64,000 nt of DNA, from assembly GCF_900113935.1 (NCBI RefSeq), contig NZ_FORF01000005.1, forward strand, positions 62,001-126,000. Direction: 5' to 3'. The position numbers were made by a program, and so were the translations under genes. Shown one piece after another: positions 55,495 to 64,000 of this stretch. The notes under the pieces are model-generated. The model was not told the DNA's origin, searched no databases, and saw nothing but the letters and a program-made list of their open reading frames with translations. This DNA is from Aquamicrobium aerolatum DSM 21857 (GTDB taxonomy: Bacteria; Pseudomonadota; Alphaproteobacteria; Rhizobiales; Rhizobiaceae). The first letter of the stretch is position 1. Every line of letters begins with the position of its first letter.

Positions 55495-56819
55495 GCGTTT
55501 TTCCTGAGTCGCGCCACGACATTGGCCAGCGGAAGGGTTTCACGCTCACCGGTCTTGCGGTTCTTGATTTCTGCTTCACCTGCAGCAACACCGCGCGGTC
55601 CGACGATCACCTGCCAGGGAAGACCGATAAGGTCAGCAGTCGCAAACTTTCCGCCGGCGCGCTGGTCCGTGTCGTCATAAAGAACATCGACGCCCGCATT
55701 GGTCAGCTGCGTGTAGATATCATCGCATGCGCTGTCGCACGCGGCATCGCCAACCTTCATGTTGATCAGCGAAAGATCGAACGGCGCGACGGCTTCCGGC
55801 CAGATAATGCCATTCTCGTCGTGGCTTGCCTCGATGATGGCGGCAATCAGTCGGCTCGGGCCGATACCGTAGGAGCCCATCGACACCGCGTGTTCCTTGC
55901 CATCAGGCCCGGTGACGGTAGCGCCCATTGGAGCGGAATATTTGTCACCAAAGTGGAAGATGTGACCTACTTCAATGCCACGAGCCGAAACCTGCTCGCC
56001 CTCTGAGACCGCCGACCAGGTGGCTTCGTCGTGCATCTCCTCGGTGGCCGCGTAAGGCGTTGTCCATGCGTCGACGATCGCAGCGATGGACGCATCGTCG
56101 GAATAGTTCACATCAACGCCCGGCACGTCCATCGAGAGAAAGTCGCGATGGCAAAAGACGGCGCTTTCGCCTGTCTCTGCGAGGATGATGAATTCATGCG
56201 AGAGATCGCCACCGATGGGGCCGGTATCGGCCTTCATCGGAATTGCCTTCATGCCCACGCGATCAAATGTACGCAGGTAAGAGACAAACATCCGATAATA
56301 GGCAGCGCGGGCGCTCTCAAAGTCGATGTCGAACGAATAGGCGTCCTTCATAAGGAATTCGCGCGAACGCATGACGCCGAAGCGCGGACGCACCTCATCG
56401 CGATACTTCCACTGGATATGATAGAGGTTCAGCGGCAGGTCTTTGTAAGACTTGACGTAGGAACGGAAGATATCCGTCACCATCTCTTCGTTGGTCGGGC
56501 CGAACAGCATCTCGCGATCGTGACGATCCTGAATGCGCAGCATTTCCTTGCCATAGGCGTCATAGCGGCCGCTTTCGCGCCACAGCTCCGCCGACTGGAT
56601 CGTCGGCATCAGGATTTCCTGTGCGCCTGCGCGGTCCTGTTCCTCACGGATGATGTTGCACACCTTGTCCAGCACGCGCTTGCCCATCGGCAGCCACGAG
56701 AAAGAGCCCTGCCCCTGCTGACGCAGCATGCCGGCACGCAGCATCAGGCGATGCGAAACGATCTCGGCTTCGCGGGGGTTCTCCTTGAGGATAGGCAGAA
56801 AGTAACGCGACAGACGCAT
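55491..56819 (-). CDS. proS: Prolyl-tRNA synthetase
   Basis: Class II synthetase that charges tRNA(Pro). At 442 residues it is the short alphaproteobacterial form without the editing (INS) domain of E. coli ProS. Landmarks are [50 protein letters not shown] (motif 2 region: [22 protein letters not shown]), [14 protein letters not shown] (motif 3) and the anticodon-binding domain. ATG 56819 with GGAA upstream is chosen from family conservation; an ATG at 56891 lies upstream. Confidence 0.95.
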   Translation of the reverse strand: MRLSRYFLPILKENPREAEIVSHRLMLRAGMLRQQGQGSFSWLPMGKRVLDKVCNIIREEQDRAGAQEILMPTIQSAELWRESGRYDAYGKEMLRIQDRHDREMLFGPTNEEMVTDIFRSYVKSYKDLPLNLYHIQWKYRDEVRPRFGVMRSREFLMKDAYSFDIDFESARAAYYRMFVSYLRTFDRVGMKAIPMKADTGPIGGDLSHEFIILAETGESAVFCHRDFLSMDVPGVDVNYSDDASIAAIVDAWTTPYAATEEMHDEATWSAVSEGEQVSARGIEVGHIFHFGDKYSAPMGATVTGPDGKEHAVSMGSYGIGPSRLIAAIIEASHDENGIIWPEAVAPFDLSLINMKVGDAACDSACDDIYTQLTNAGVDVLYDDTDQRAGGKFATADLIGLPWQVIVGPRGVAAGEAEIKNRKTGERETLPLANVVARLRKNA

Positions 56820-57020
56820 GGTGATTTCCGTAAAAGACAGCGCGGCGGAATCACCACGCGGAAAGAATGTTTGCGTGGCGTTCATAGCCATTTAAAGGCC
56901 AATTGAAAACCCAACGGCCCTCTGACCAGGCCTGCGGCAATGGCTTCCACTAAGACAATGAAGAGTGGCGCAATTTTGTGCAGCGCAGCACATTTACGTC
57001 ACAATTACGCAATATTTCTC
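56820..57020. other. proS upstream region
   Basis: About 200 bases between proS and the sRNA promoter on the opposite strand. It should contain the proS promoter; I can see no distinct promoter or structure. Confidence 0.5.
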
Positions 57021-57050
57021 GTGACATCCGGCAAAGTGTTGGTCTATTGT
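57021..57050 (+). promoter_or_regulatory. Probable promoter of the sRNA gene
   Basis: GTGACA (57021-57026) and TATTGT (57045-57050) are separated by 18 bases. Transcription would begin near 57056, and no protein gene follows on this strand before the terminator. Confidence 0.55.
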
Positions 57051-57055
57051 ACCTC

Positions 57056-57205
57056 CATAACGAAAGGGCGAAGCAATAATTCGCTCTCCTACGCTGTCAA
57101 AGTCTTGGGAGGATGCGATCTAGGCGCGGTAACCCGCAGCCGCCGAATATCGGAAAGCAGATCGGACGCGTTTAAATTGCAAGGCTTCGGCCTTGCATTT
57201 TTTTT
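57056..57205 (+). ncRNA. Candidate trans-encoded small RNA, alpha-r9 (Smr9C) family by locus and size
   Basis: A self-contained unit on the strand opposite its neighbours: a promoter-like pair, about 150 bases without a convincing reading frame, and a very strong terminator. From memory, the rhizobial alpha-r9 sRNAs (first member Smr9C of Sinorhizobium meliloti) are about 144-158 bases long and are encoded beside proS. Both the size and the position between proS and the DUF1467 gene fit. Internal stretches CTCCT and GGGAGGA could pair or bind ribosome-binding sites. The family assignment is from context, not from a structural alignment. Confidence 0.68.
57178..57205 (+). terminator. Strong intrinsic terminator of the sRNA
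   Basis: TGCAAGGC (57178-57185) pairs with GCCTTGCA (57190-57197) around a TTCG tetraloop, followed by eight T. Confidence 0.92.
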
Positions 57206-57311
57206 GGGCAGTTCGCAACGGCCCCAACTTCCCTTCTCAATGGAAAGCTCGCAAGATCTTTATCGGATAAGGATCGACTGTGCCGCCGACTGCGACGGCA
57301 CAGAATTCAGA

Positions 57312-57581
57312 TCAACGCGCCAGGGGGCCGAAACGTGGCAGGTCGTTGAACGAGAATCCGTAGTAGACCACAGCCACATAAAAAGCTCCGAAGATCACCC
57401 CGGAGACCAGCGTGGTCAAAATGACAGCACGCAGCATATGCGGGCCCCTGGGCGCGCTCGCCACGGTGCCAAGGGTGACATCACCGTCCTCATCCTGCGT
57501 CTTCACGCCGATCGGCAACATCGCAAACAAGACCACCCACCACGTGATGAAGTAGATCGCAAAAATAGAAAGCCAGTTCAT
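57312..57581 (-). CDS. DUF1467 family membrane protein
   Basis: An 89-residue protein with two membrane helices (about 4-25, FAIYFITWWVVLFAMLPIGV, and 50-73) joined by an acidic loop QDEDGDVTLGTVASAPRGPH. Small proteins of this family are found next to mce and proS in most Rhizobiales. Function unknown. It follows the methylmalonyl-CoA epimerase gene after seven bases, so it belongs to that operon. Confidence 0.9.
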   Translation of the reverse strand: MNWLSIFAIYFITWWVVLFAMLPIGVKTQDEDGDVTLGTVASAPRGPHMLRAVILTTLVSGVIFGAFYVAVVYYGFSFNDLPRFGPLAR

Positions 57582-57588
57582 CGCACCC

Positions 57589-57993
57589 TCAGACCTGTTC
57601 GAGTTCGATCAATGTGCCGAAAAAGTCCTTCGGATGAAGGAAAAGCACCGGCTTGCCATGCGCTCCGATCCGCGGCTCGCCGTCTCCCAGCACGCGCGCA
57701 CCGCCCGCAATGAGCTGGTCGCGTGCGGCGCGAATGTCGTCTACCTCATAGCATACATGATGCATGCCACCGGACGGGTTCTTCGCCAGAAACGGCAGGA
57801 TCGTTGATCCTTCCCCAAACGGCTCCAGCAATTCGATCTTCGTATTTCCGACATCGATGAAGGCAACTGTTACACCGTGCTCTGCAAGACTTTGCGGTGC
57901 CGAGACGTTCGCGCCCAACACATCACGATAGTGCGCACAGGCAGCTTGCAGATCCGGCACCACCAGCGCCACATGATTCAGGCGACCCAACAT
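57589..57993 (-). CDS. mce: Methylmalonyl-CoA epimerase (VOC superfamily)
   Basis: Interconverts the epimers of methylmalonyl-CoA in propionate metabolism. The 134-residue protein has the vicinal oxygen chelate repeats: MLGRLNHVALVVPDL with the first metal His, VAFIDVGNTKIELLEP, GMHHVCYEVDDI with the next His, and the terminal FGTLIELEQV Glu. The next gene downstream is DUF1467; RNase J lies just upstream, 29 bases away. Confidence 0.93.
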   Translation of the reverse strand: MLGRLNHVALVVPDLQAACAHYRDVLGANVSAPQSLAEHGVTVAFIDVGNTKIELLEPFGEGSTILPFLAKNPSGGMHHVCYEVDDIRAARDQLIAGGARVLGDGEPRIGAHGKPVLFLHPKDFFGTLIELEQV

Positions 57994-58022
57994 CGACGTC
58001 CTCCACTCCAGCTTGGTGTTGG

Positions 58023-59690
58023 TTAGCGCGTCACGAAAACCGTCACAATCGGCTTTTTGCCCCAGGCTTCATTTGCCGCTGCACGCACCGCGCGTCGTAC
58101 AGCCTCCGCGACAAGATCGAGATCCTTGCGACGCGCACGCGGAATGCTCTCAATCGCACCGATTGCTGCATCCAGCATCAGATCTTCCATGTCCTCGCCG
58201 CGCGCGTCAGTTCTGGCGACGCCAATGGCGACGACATCGGGATCGCCCGCGATTTCGTGGCGATCATCCAGCACCACATTCACCGCCACATGTCCGACAT
58301 AAGACAGCTTGCGGCGATCCTTGATGCCCATCTCGTCTTCTGAACCGATGAGCCGTCCATCCTTGAAGATACGACCGAACGGTACCTGATCGACAATCTC
58401 GGCAGGCCCTGGCGCAAGACGGATCATGTCGCCATTGCGCACTTGCGCGACTTCCGGAATGCCGCACTCAAGTCCAAGTGCGCCATGCGCCACAAGATGA
58501 GCGGCTTCGCCATGGACAGGCACGAGGACGCGCGGCTTGGTCCACTCGTACATCTTGCGCAGTTCATTGCGCCGTGGGTGGCCAGAGACATGAACGAGCG
58601 CATCACCATCTTCGATGATCTTGATGCCCTGCTCGATCAGCAAATTCTTGGTTTCAAGAATCGCCTTTTCGTTGCCGGGAATAACGCGCGACGAATAGAC
58701 GACCGTGTCACCCGGCGTCAGTGCAACGTTGCGCATCTCGTCGCGTGCAAGCTTTGCGAGCGCAGCGCGCGGCTCGCCCTGGCTGCCGGTGCACAGGATC
58801 ACGAGATTTTCGCGCGGAATGTAGCCGTATTCGTCTTCGCTGACGACCTCGGGAAGTCCTTCCAGATAGCCCAGTTCCGTCGCGACGTTGATGACCCGCT
58901 TCAGCGATGAGCCAAGCACCAGAACCTGACGCCCCGCATCGCGTGCGGCCAGCATGATCGAGCGGATACGTCCGACATTGGACGAGAACGTCGTGATCGC
59001 GACGCGTCCCGCCGCAGCCTCGATCACGCCCCGCAGGCCCTCGCCCACTTCTTCCTCTGACGGTGAATCGCCCTCACGTAACGCATTGGTCGAATCGCAG
59101 ACGAGCGCGGTCACACCCTCTTCGCCAAGTGCCTTGAACCGCGCTTCATCGATCCGCTCGCCAATCGTTGGCGCCGGATCGATTTTCCAGTCTCCCGTGT
59201 GAATCACCGTACCAACTGGAGTGCGGATCGCCAGCGAAACTGGCTCCGGGATCGAGTGGGTGACGCCGATTGCCTCGATGTCGAAAGGCCCGACCTCAAA
59301 CCGCTCGCCCGCCCGGAAAATCTCGACCGGAATTTCCGGTCCGCCGTCCATCTGCTTCTTCGCCAGCAACAGCCCGTGGCTGAACGGCGTCATCCAGACC
59401 TTCTTGCGGATGCGTGGCCAGATATCCAGCAGCGCGCCGTAGTGATCTTCATGCGCATGGGTGATGATGATGCCGACGATGTTGTCCGCTTCGCTTTCGA
59501 CAAAGCGCGTATCCGGCAGGATCAGGTCTACGCCCGGCAGGTTAGCATCCGGGAAAGTGACCCCCACATCGACCACAATCCACTTGCGTCTGCCCTTTGG
59601 TCCGAAACCATAGAGCGCAAAGTTCATTCCGATTTCGCCGACACCGCCGAGCGGGCAGAAAACAAGTTCAGCCCCGTTATTTTTTGCCAT
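58023..59690 (-). CDS. rnj: Ribonuclease J
   Basis: Metallo-beta-lactamase family exo/endoribonuclease. The 555-residue protein has the zinc motif THAHEDHYGAL, HTGDWKIDPAP, a beta-CASP domain with TTFSSNVGRIRSIM, and the C-terminal HVSGHPRRNELRKMYEWTKPRVLVPVHGE motif. ATG 59690 (MAKNNGAELVF) with AAGGAAG upstream is chosen; the frame continues upstream without conservation. Present together with RNase E in this genome, as in other rhizobia. BirA is encoded directly upstream. Confidence 0.95.
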   Translation of the reverse strand: MAKNNGAELVFCPLGGVGEIGMNFALYGFGPKGRRKWIVVDVGVTFPDANLPGVDLILPDTRFVESEADNIVGIIITHAHEDHYGALLDIWPRIRKKVWMTPFSHGLLLAKKQMDGGPEIPVEIFRAGERFEVGPFDIEAIGVTHSIPEPVSLAIRTPVGTVIHTGDWKIDPAPTIGERIDEARFKALGEEGVTALVCDSTNALREGDSPSEEEVGEGLRGVIEAAAGRVAITTFSSNVGRIRSIMLAARDAGRQVLVLGSSLKRVINVATELGYLEGLPEVVSEDEYGYIPRENLVILCTGSQGEPRAALAKLARDEMRNVALTPGDTVVYSSRVIPGNEKAILETKNLLIEQGIKIIEDGDALVHVSGHPRRNELRKMYEWTKPRVLVPVHGEAAHLVAHGALGLECGIPEVAQVRNGDMIRLAPGPAEIVDQVPFGRIFKDGRLIGSEDEMGIKDRRKLSYVGHVAVNVVLDDRHEIAGDPDVVAIGVARTDARGEDMEDLMLDAAIGAIESIPRARRKDLDLVAEAVRRAVRAAANEAWGKKPIVTVFVTR

Positions 59691-59706
59691 CACGGCTTCC
59701 TTTTCT

Positions 59707-60534
59707 TCAGACCGGAGCAGCCGACGCCACAGCGCCGAAATGCACGTCACCGGCTGTAATGACCACTGCCTCGCCATTCGCCTTGCGAATGACGAAACGG
59801 CACTCGTCATCGATGGTTTCGAAAACGCCACGAACGACCTGGCCGTCCACCTGCACAGCGACTTCGCTGCCAAGCCCGGCCGCGCGTGTCAGCCAGCGTT
59901 GGCGTATCGTTTTCAGTCCTCTGCCTTCGTCCCAGGCGCGCATGTTGTCCATCCACGCGTCTGAGAGAGCCAGAAACAACGTCTCCGCGTCACATTTCGC
60001 TCCCAGTTCGGCAAGAGAAGTGGCGGGATAGGGTACCTCGCGCGGAGACGCGACGACGTTGACGCCAATGCCGATTGCAAGCGCAAAACGCTCGTTTTCG
60101 AGCATCGTCGACTCAAGCAGAATACCGGAGAGCTTTGCGCCATCCGCCAGCACATCGTTCGGCCATTTCAGCTCGAAACGCCCGCCAGAGCGGGCCGTGC
60201 CACCATCCATTCCTACCGCAAATTTTGCATGAGGAATGACTGCATCGAGTGCATCCCCCAATGCCAGACCCGCAACGAACCCAAGCGTAGCCGAATTCTT
60301 CAGGTCGAACGAGGGCACCAGCAACAATGTTGCGGCGAGATTGCCCTCAGGGGTTTCCCAAGGGCGCCCTCGCCTGCCACGGCCCGCTTCCTGCCTTTTG
60401 GAAACGAGCCAGATTTTTCCCGCGTCGCCTTCTCGGGCAAGCTCCAGCGCAGTTGCGTTCGTGGACCCTACCCGATCAAAGGCTGCGAGCCGATAACCCT
60501 CGGACGCAGCCAATGGTGACAGGGAGAACCCCAC
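59707..60534 (-). CDS. birA: Biotin--[acetyl-CoA-carboxylase] ligase
   Basis: Attaches biotin to AccB. The 275-residue protein has the ligase signature RQEAGRGRRGRPWETPEGNL, KWPNDVLADGAKLSGILLES and a C-terminal SH3-like domain. No N-terminal DNA-binding domain is present, so it does not act as the biotin repressor. The start is GTG 60534, one base after the nuoN stop; the upstream open frame lies inside nuoN. It is at the end of the complex I operon, as in other alphaproteobacteria. Confidence 0.93.
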   Translation of the reverse strand: MGFSLSPLAASEGYRLAAFDRVGSTNATALELAREGDAGKIWLVSKRQEAGRGRRGRPWETPEGNLAATLLLVPSFDLKNSATLGFVAGLALGDALDAVIPHAKFAVGMDGGTARSGGRFELKWPNDVLADGAKLSGILLESTMLENERFALAIGIGVNVVASPREVPYPATSLAELGAKCDAETLFLALSDAWMDNMRAWDEGRGLKTIRQRWLTRAAGLGSEVAVQVDGQVVRGVFETIDDECRFVIRKANGEAVVITAGDVHFGAVASAAPV

Positions 60535-60535
60535 G

Positions 60536-61972
60536 TCAGAAGAACGTCTTCGCTGCAGCTTCTGCCACCTGGCTGATCGGACCACCGACGAGGACGTAGA
60601 ACAGAACGAAGGCACCGGACAGTCCGAGTACAAGACGCAGTTCGCTCGACATTGGCTCGAAGCCGCCTGCCGGTTCATCGAACCACATGACCTTGATCAG
60701 TCGCAGATAGTAGAAGGCACCCACGACCGACGACAGGACACCAATCACCGCCAATGCATAAAGCTCTGCGTTGATGGCCGCCATGAACACGTACCACTTC
60801 GCCCAGAACCCGGCGAAAGGTGGAATACCTGCGAGCGAGAAGAGCAGGATGGTCATGATCGCAGCCATCATCGGGTTCGTGCGCGACAGGCCGGCCATAT
60901 CCTCGATCCGCTCGACATTCGCCCCGCCGCGACGCATTGCGAGAATGAATGCGAAGGCGCCGAGCGTCATGACCAGATAGATCAGCATGTAGATTGCGAC
61001 GCCGCGCACGCCTTCCTGCGTGTTGGCAGCAAGGCCAACCAGAGCAAAGCCCATATGCGCGATCGACGAGTAGGCCATCAGCCGCTTGATGTTGGTCTGG
61101 CCGATCGCTGCAAATGCACCCAGAACCATCGAGGCAATCGAGACGAAGACAATAATCTGAACCCAGTCGACCGCGACCGGCTCGAACGCACCGACCGTCA
61201 CGCGCACCAGAAGTGCCATAGCCGCCATCTTCGGAGCTGCCGCAAAGAAGGCGGTCACCGGTGTCGGTGCACCTTCGTAAACGTCAGGGGTCCACATATG
61301 GAACGGCACTGCGGAAATCTTGAACGCCAGGCCTGCCAGCACGAAGACCAGACCGAACACCAGACCAAGCTGACGCTCGCCACCTGCTAGCGCGTTGGCG
61401 ATGGCGTCAAAGTTGGTGTTTCCGGTGAAGCCGTAAACCAGCGACACGCCGTAAAGCAGCATGCCGGAAGACAGCGCACCAAGTACGAAGTACTTCAGGC
61501 CCGCTTCCGTCGAGCGGGCACGGTCGCGGTCGATGGCCGCAATCACGTAGAGCGCCAGCGACGACAGTTCCAGGCCCATATAGAGCGAGAGCATGTCATT
61601 GGCCGAGACCATCAGCAGCATGCCGAGCGTCGAAAGTACGATCAGCACCGGATACTCGAACTTGTCGAGATTATCCTGTCGTGCATGCCCCACGGACATG
61701 ACGAGCGTCACGATGGCGCCGATCAGCGTCAGCCCCTTCATGAAATAGGCAAAAGGATCGTTGACGAACGAGTTCGAGAACGCTGCGCCATTTTGGCCGA
61801 ACATCAGCATCCAACCGCCGGAGGCGAGCAGAAGCGCGATCGCCAGTCCGGTCACGGTCGTATGTGCACGCTCGCCCGAAAAGACGCCAATCATCAGGAG
61901 CGCCAGCGCGCCCACGGCCAGGATGATCTCTGGCGTGGCGAGGGTCAGGCTCAAGGAAAGGTCTGCCGTCAT
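60536..61972 (-). CDS. nuoN: NADH-quinone oxidoreductase subunit N
   Basis: Antiporter-like proton-pumping subunit of complex I with about 14 membrane helices over 478 residues. Recognisable segments are [43 protein letters not shown] and [17 protein letters not shown]. It lies 15 bases after nuoM and is followed by birA. Confidence 0.97.
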   Translation of the reverse strand: MTADLSLSLTLATPEIILAVGALALLMIGVFSGERAHTTVTGLAIALLLASGGWMLMFGQNGAAFSNSFVNDPFAYFMKGLTLIGAIVTLVMSVGHARQDNLDKFEYPVLIVLSTLGMLLMVSANDMLSLYMGLELSSLALYVIAAIDRDRARSTEAGLKYFVLGALSSGMLLYGVSLVYGFTGNTNFDAIANALAGGERQLGLVFGLVFVLAGLAFKISAVPFHMWTPDVYEGAPTPVTAFFAAAPKMAAMALLVRVTVGAFEPVAVDWVQIIVFVSIASMVLGAFAAIGQTNIKRLMAYSSIAHMGFALVGLAANTQEGVRGVAIYMLIYLVMTLGAFAFILAMRRGGANVERIEDMAGLSRTNPMMAAIMTILLFSLAGIPPFAGFWAKWYVFMAAINAELYALAVIGVLSSVVGAFYYLRLIKVMWFDEPAGGFEPMSSELRLVLGLSGAFVLFYVLVGGPISQVAEAAAKTFF

Positions 61973-61987
61973 GGTAATGTCCGGGTC

Positions 61988-63496
61988 TTACTGGTTGAGC
62001 GCCGCGGCCTGTGTGGCCTCGATCGACAAGGTTACGGAATTGACGAGCGCGTCGACCGAAGCCGAGGTCACGTCGAAGATTGGCGATGGATAGAAGCCGA
62101 ACAGGATCACCAGCGCCACGAGCGGATAAAGGATCGCCTTCTCGCGCGTTGACAGGTCGAGCATGCTCTTCAGGCTTTCCTTCGTCAGCGCGCCATAGAC
62201 CACGCGGCGGTAAAGCCACAGGGCATAGGAAGCCGACAGGATCACACCGGTCGTTGCGAACAGGGCAACCCAGGTGTTGACCTTGAACACGCCAAGCAGT
62301 GTCAGGAATTCGCCGACGAAACCGCTTGTCCCCGGCAAGCCCACATTGGCCATCGTCAGGATCAGGAACACCACCGCATATTTCGGCATGATGTTCACGA
62401 GGCCGCCATAGGCGTCGATTTCACGGGTGTGCATGCGGTCGTAGATCACACCGACGCAGAGGAACAGCGCACCCGAGATGAAGCCGTGTGACAGCATCTG
62501 GAAGATCGCGCCCTGCACGCCCTCGACGTTCATCGCGAAGATGCCCATCGTGACGTAGCCCATATGCGCCACCGACGAGTAGGCGATCAGCTTCTTGATG
62601 TCTTCCTGCATCAGCGCGACGAGCGACGTGTACACAATCGCGATCACCGACAGGGTGAAGACGAACGGCTGGAAGTAGAGCGAGGCATCCGGGAACATCG
62701 GCAGCGAGAAGCGCAGGAAGCCGTAGCCACCCATCTTCAACAGGATTGCCGCCAGGATCACCGAACCGGCTGTCGGCGCTTCAACGTGCGCATCCGGCAA
62801 CCATGTGTGAACCGGCCACATCGGCATCTTCACTGCAAAGGATGCAAAGAACGCCAGCCACAGCCATGTCTGCATTCCTTCCGGGAAGCCGTGCGACAGC
62901 AGCGTCGGAATATCCGTCGTACCAGCCTGCCAGTACATCGCCATGATGGCGAGCAGCATCAGCAGCGAGCCGAGCAGCGTGTAGAGGAAGAACTTGAACG
63001 ACGCATAGACGCGACGCTGGCCGCCCCAGACGCCGATGATGATGAACATCGGGATGAGGCTGGCTTCAAAGAAGACGTAGAACAGAACCGTATCGAGGGC
63101 GCAGAATACGCCGATCATGATCGTTTCCAGGATCAGAAACGCGATCATGTACTCTTTGACGCGCTTCTCGACCGAAACCCACGAAGCCAGGATGCACAGC
63201 GGCATCAGGAACGTGATCAGGATCACGAACAGCATCGAAATGCCGTCGACACCCAGATGGTACGAGATGCCGGAGTCCAGCCACTCACGCTTTTCCACCA
63301 TCTGGAAGCCGGCATAGGACGCATCAAAGCCAGCCCAGATGAAAAGCGACAGCGCGAAGGTGAACACCGTCGTCATCAGCGCGATGTTGCGGATATTGCG
63401 ACGCGCAGCGGTGCCTTCATCCTTGATCAGAAGGATCAGGAACACGCCGACGAGCGGCAGGAAGGTGACCGTGGAAAGAATTGGCCAGTCGGTCAT
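61988..63496 (-). CDS. nuoM: NADH-quinone oxidoreductase subunit M
   Basis: Antiporter-like proton-pumping subunit, 502 residues with about 14 membrane helices. Landmarks are [40 protein letters not shown] and [19 protein letters not shown] 63496 overlaps the nuoL stop by one base (TGATG), so the two are translationally coupled; an upstream ATG within nuoL is not used. Confidence 0.97.
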   Translation of the reverse strand: MTDWPILSTVTFLPLVGVFLILLIKDEGTAARRNIRNIALMTTVFTFALSLFIWAGFDASYAGFQMVEKREWLDSGISYHLGVDGISMLFVILITFLMPLCILASWVSVEKRVKEYMIAFLILETIMIGVFCALDTVLFYVFFEASLIPMFIIIGVWGGQRRVYASFKFFLYTLLGSLLMLLAIMAMYWQAGTTDIPTLLSHGFPEGMQTWLWLAFFASFAVKMPMWPVHTWLPDAHVEAPTAGSVILAAILLKMGGYGFLRFSLPMFPDASLYFQPFVFTLSVIAIVYTSLVALMQEDIKKLIAYSSVAHMGYVTMGIFAMNVEGVQGAIFQMLSHGFISGALFLCVGVIYDRMHTREIDAYGGLVNIMPKYAVVFLILTMANVGLPGTSGFVGEFLTLLGVFKVNTWVALFATTGVILSASYALWLYRRVVYGALTKESLKSMLDLSTREKAILYPLVALVILFGFYPSPIFDVTSASVDALVNSVTLSIEATQAAALNQ

Positions 63497-64000
63497 CAGT
63501 TCGAACCCCCGAGCATCATCCACGTCACCAGAGCGGCGACGCCGATGAGCATTGCGAATGCGTAGTGGTAGAGATAGCCGCTTTGCAGTTTCACGGCGCG
63601 ATCAGTGATGTCGTTGACGCGGGCGGCAATGCCATCCGGGCCAAACCCGTCGATAACGACCCCGTCGCCCTTCTTCCACAGGAAGCGGCCCAGACGCTTT
63701 GCCGGACGCACGAACAAGAAGTCGTACAGCTCGTCGAAGTACCACTTGTTCAAGAGGAACTGGTAGAGGCCGCGATGCTGAGCAGCGAGCTGCTTGGGCG
63801 TTTCCGGCGAACGGATGTAGAAGTGGTACGCCGTCAGGAAGCCGACGATCATGGCCGCGAACGGCGATGCTTTCACCCAGAACGGCACTTCGTGATAGTC
63901 GTGCAGGATATGGTTGTCCGCACCGGTAAACAGCGCACCCTTCCAGAAGCCGTCATAATTGCCGCCAAGGAAATCGCCGTAGAACACGAAACCGGCGAAC
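63496..64000 (-). CDS. nuoL: NADH-quinone oxidoreductase subunit L, C-terminal part
   Basis: The gene runs off the right edge, so only about 168 C-terminal codons are visible. They include [35 protein letters not shown] and a final membrane helix, as in NuoL, where the long lateral helix and the last helix lie at the C-terminus. It is first of the three antiporter-like subunits in the order L-M-N. Confidence 0.95.
   Translation of the reverse strand, partial: FAGFVFYGDFLGGNYDGFWKGALFTGADNHILHDYHEVPFWVKASPFAAMIVGFLTAYHFYIRSPETPKQLAAQHRGLYQFLLNKWYFDELYDFLFVRPAKRLGRFLWKKGDGVVIDGFGPDGIAARVNDITDRAVKLQSGYLYHYAFAMLIGVAALVTWMMLGGSN

Noticed and set aside
56940-57713. Plus-strand reading frame across the sRNA and DUF1467 region
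   Set aside because: It crosses a strong terminator and runs antisense to two supported genes; composition is not protein-like.

Overview
The window is an unbroken stretch of core chromosome from an alphaproteobacterium of the order Hyphomicrobiales (Rhizobiales), most like the Brucellaceae/Phyllobacteriaceae (Brucella/Ochrobactrum/Mesorhizobium relatives). The evidence is gene content and order: divK-pleD, cckA beside a FliO-like gene, a giant Growth Pole Ring (GPR/RgsE) homologue, an interrupted-S1 RNase E with a C-terminal GWW motif, and nuoLMN-birA-rnj-mce-DUF1467-proS-lolCD. DNA is moderately GC-rich and densely coding. I see no tRNA, rRNA, phage, IS element or CRISPR array, and no clear pseudogene.

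Layout. 1-9.7 kb: divK-pleD (pleD cut by the left edge), DUF3572, a HAD-like protein, a DinB polymerase with a Cys-rich N-terminus, an L,D-transpeptidase, a possible small gene, cckA, a FliO-like gene and dksA. 10-17.4 kb: SixA-like phosphatase, YcjX/UPF0283 pair, folP-folB-folK, a DUF922 protease-like protein, a [2Fe-2S] ferredoxin and a stand-alone Hpt protein. 17.7-24 kb: the 2099-residue GPR-like protein, whose coiled coil is built on an exact 40-residue (120 bp) repeat. 24.2-28.4 kb: a four-gene Mla/Pqi-type lipid ABC transporter. 28.4-39.5 kb: dipeptide epimerase, malic enzyme MaeB, penicillin-binding protein 1A, an AMIN-type amidase and RNase E. 39.6-46.1 kb: aminotransferase, M48 protease, DsbA-like oxidoreductase, aroQ, accB-accC, aat. 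46.1-50.6 kb: DUF2155 protein, NDUFA12-like protein, acetyltransferase, gatB, CBS protein, rhomboid protease. 51-53.3 kb: PAS protein, tandem-PilZ protein, BTLCP transglutaminase-like peptidase. 53.5-64 kb (minus strand): lolD-lolC-proS, a small RNA gene on the opposite strand, DUF1467, methylmalonyl-CoA epimerase, RNase J, BirA, NuoN, NuoM and partial NuoL.

Themes. Cell-cycle, polarity and c-di-GMP functions are concentrated here: DivK, PleD, CckA, an Hpt protein, the polar GPR scaffold and a tandem PilZ protein. Envelope building is the second theme: PBP1A, amidase, L,D-transpeptidase, Mla/Pqi and Lol transport. RNA turnover (RNase E and RNase J) and biotin/fatty acid functions (AccB, AccC, BirA) form smaller groups. 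The best non-protein signals are a promoter-to-terminator sRNA unit at about 57.06-57.21 kb, which fits the locus and size of the rhizobial alpha-r9 family, four copies of a dispersed palindromic intergenic repeat, several TTAACC-type sites in front of regulatory genes, and a long AT-rich inverted repeat at 52.57-52.62 kb. I found no convincing new multi-gene system; the findings are leads of modest size.
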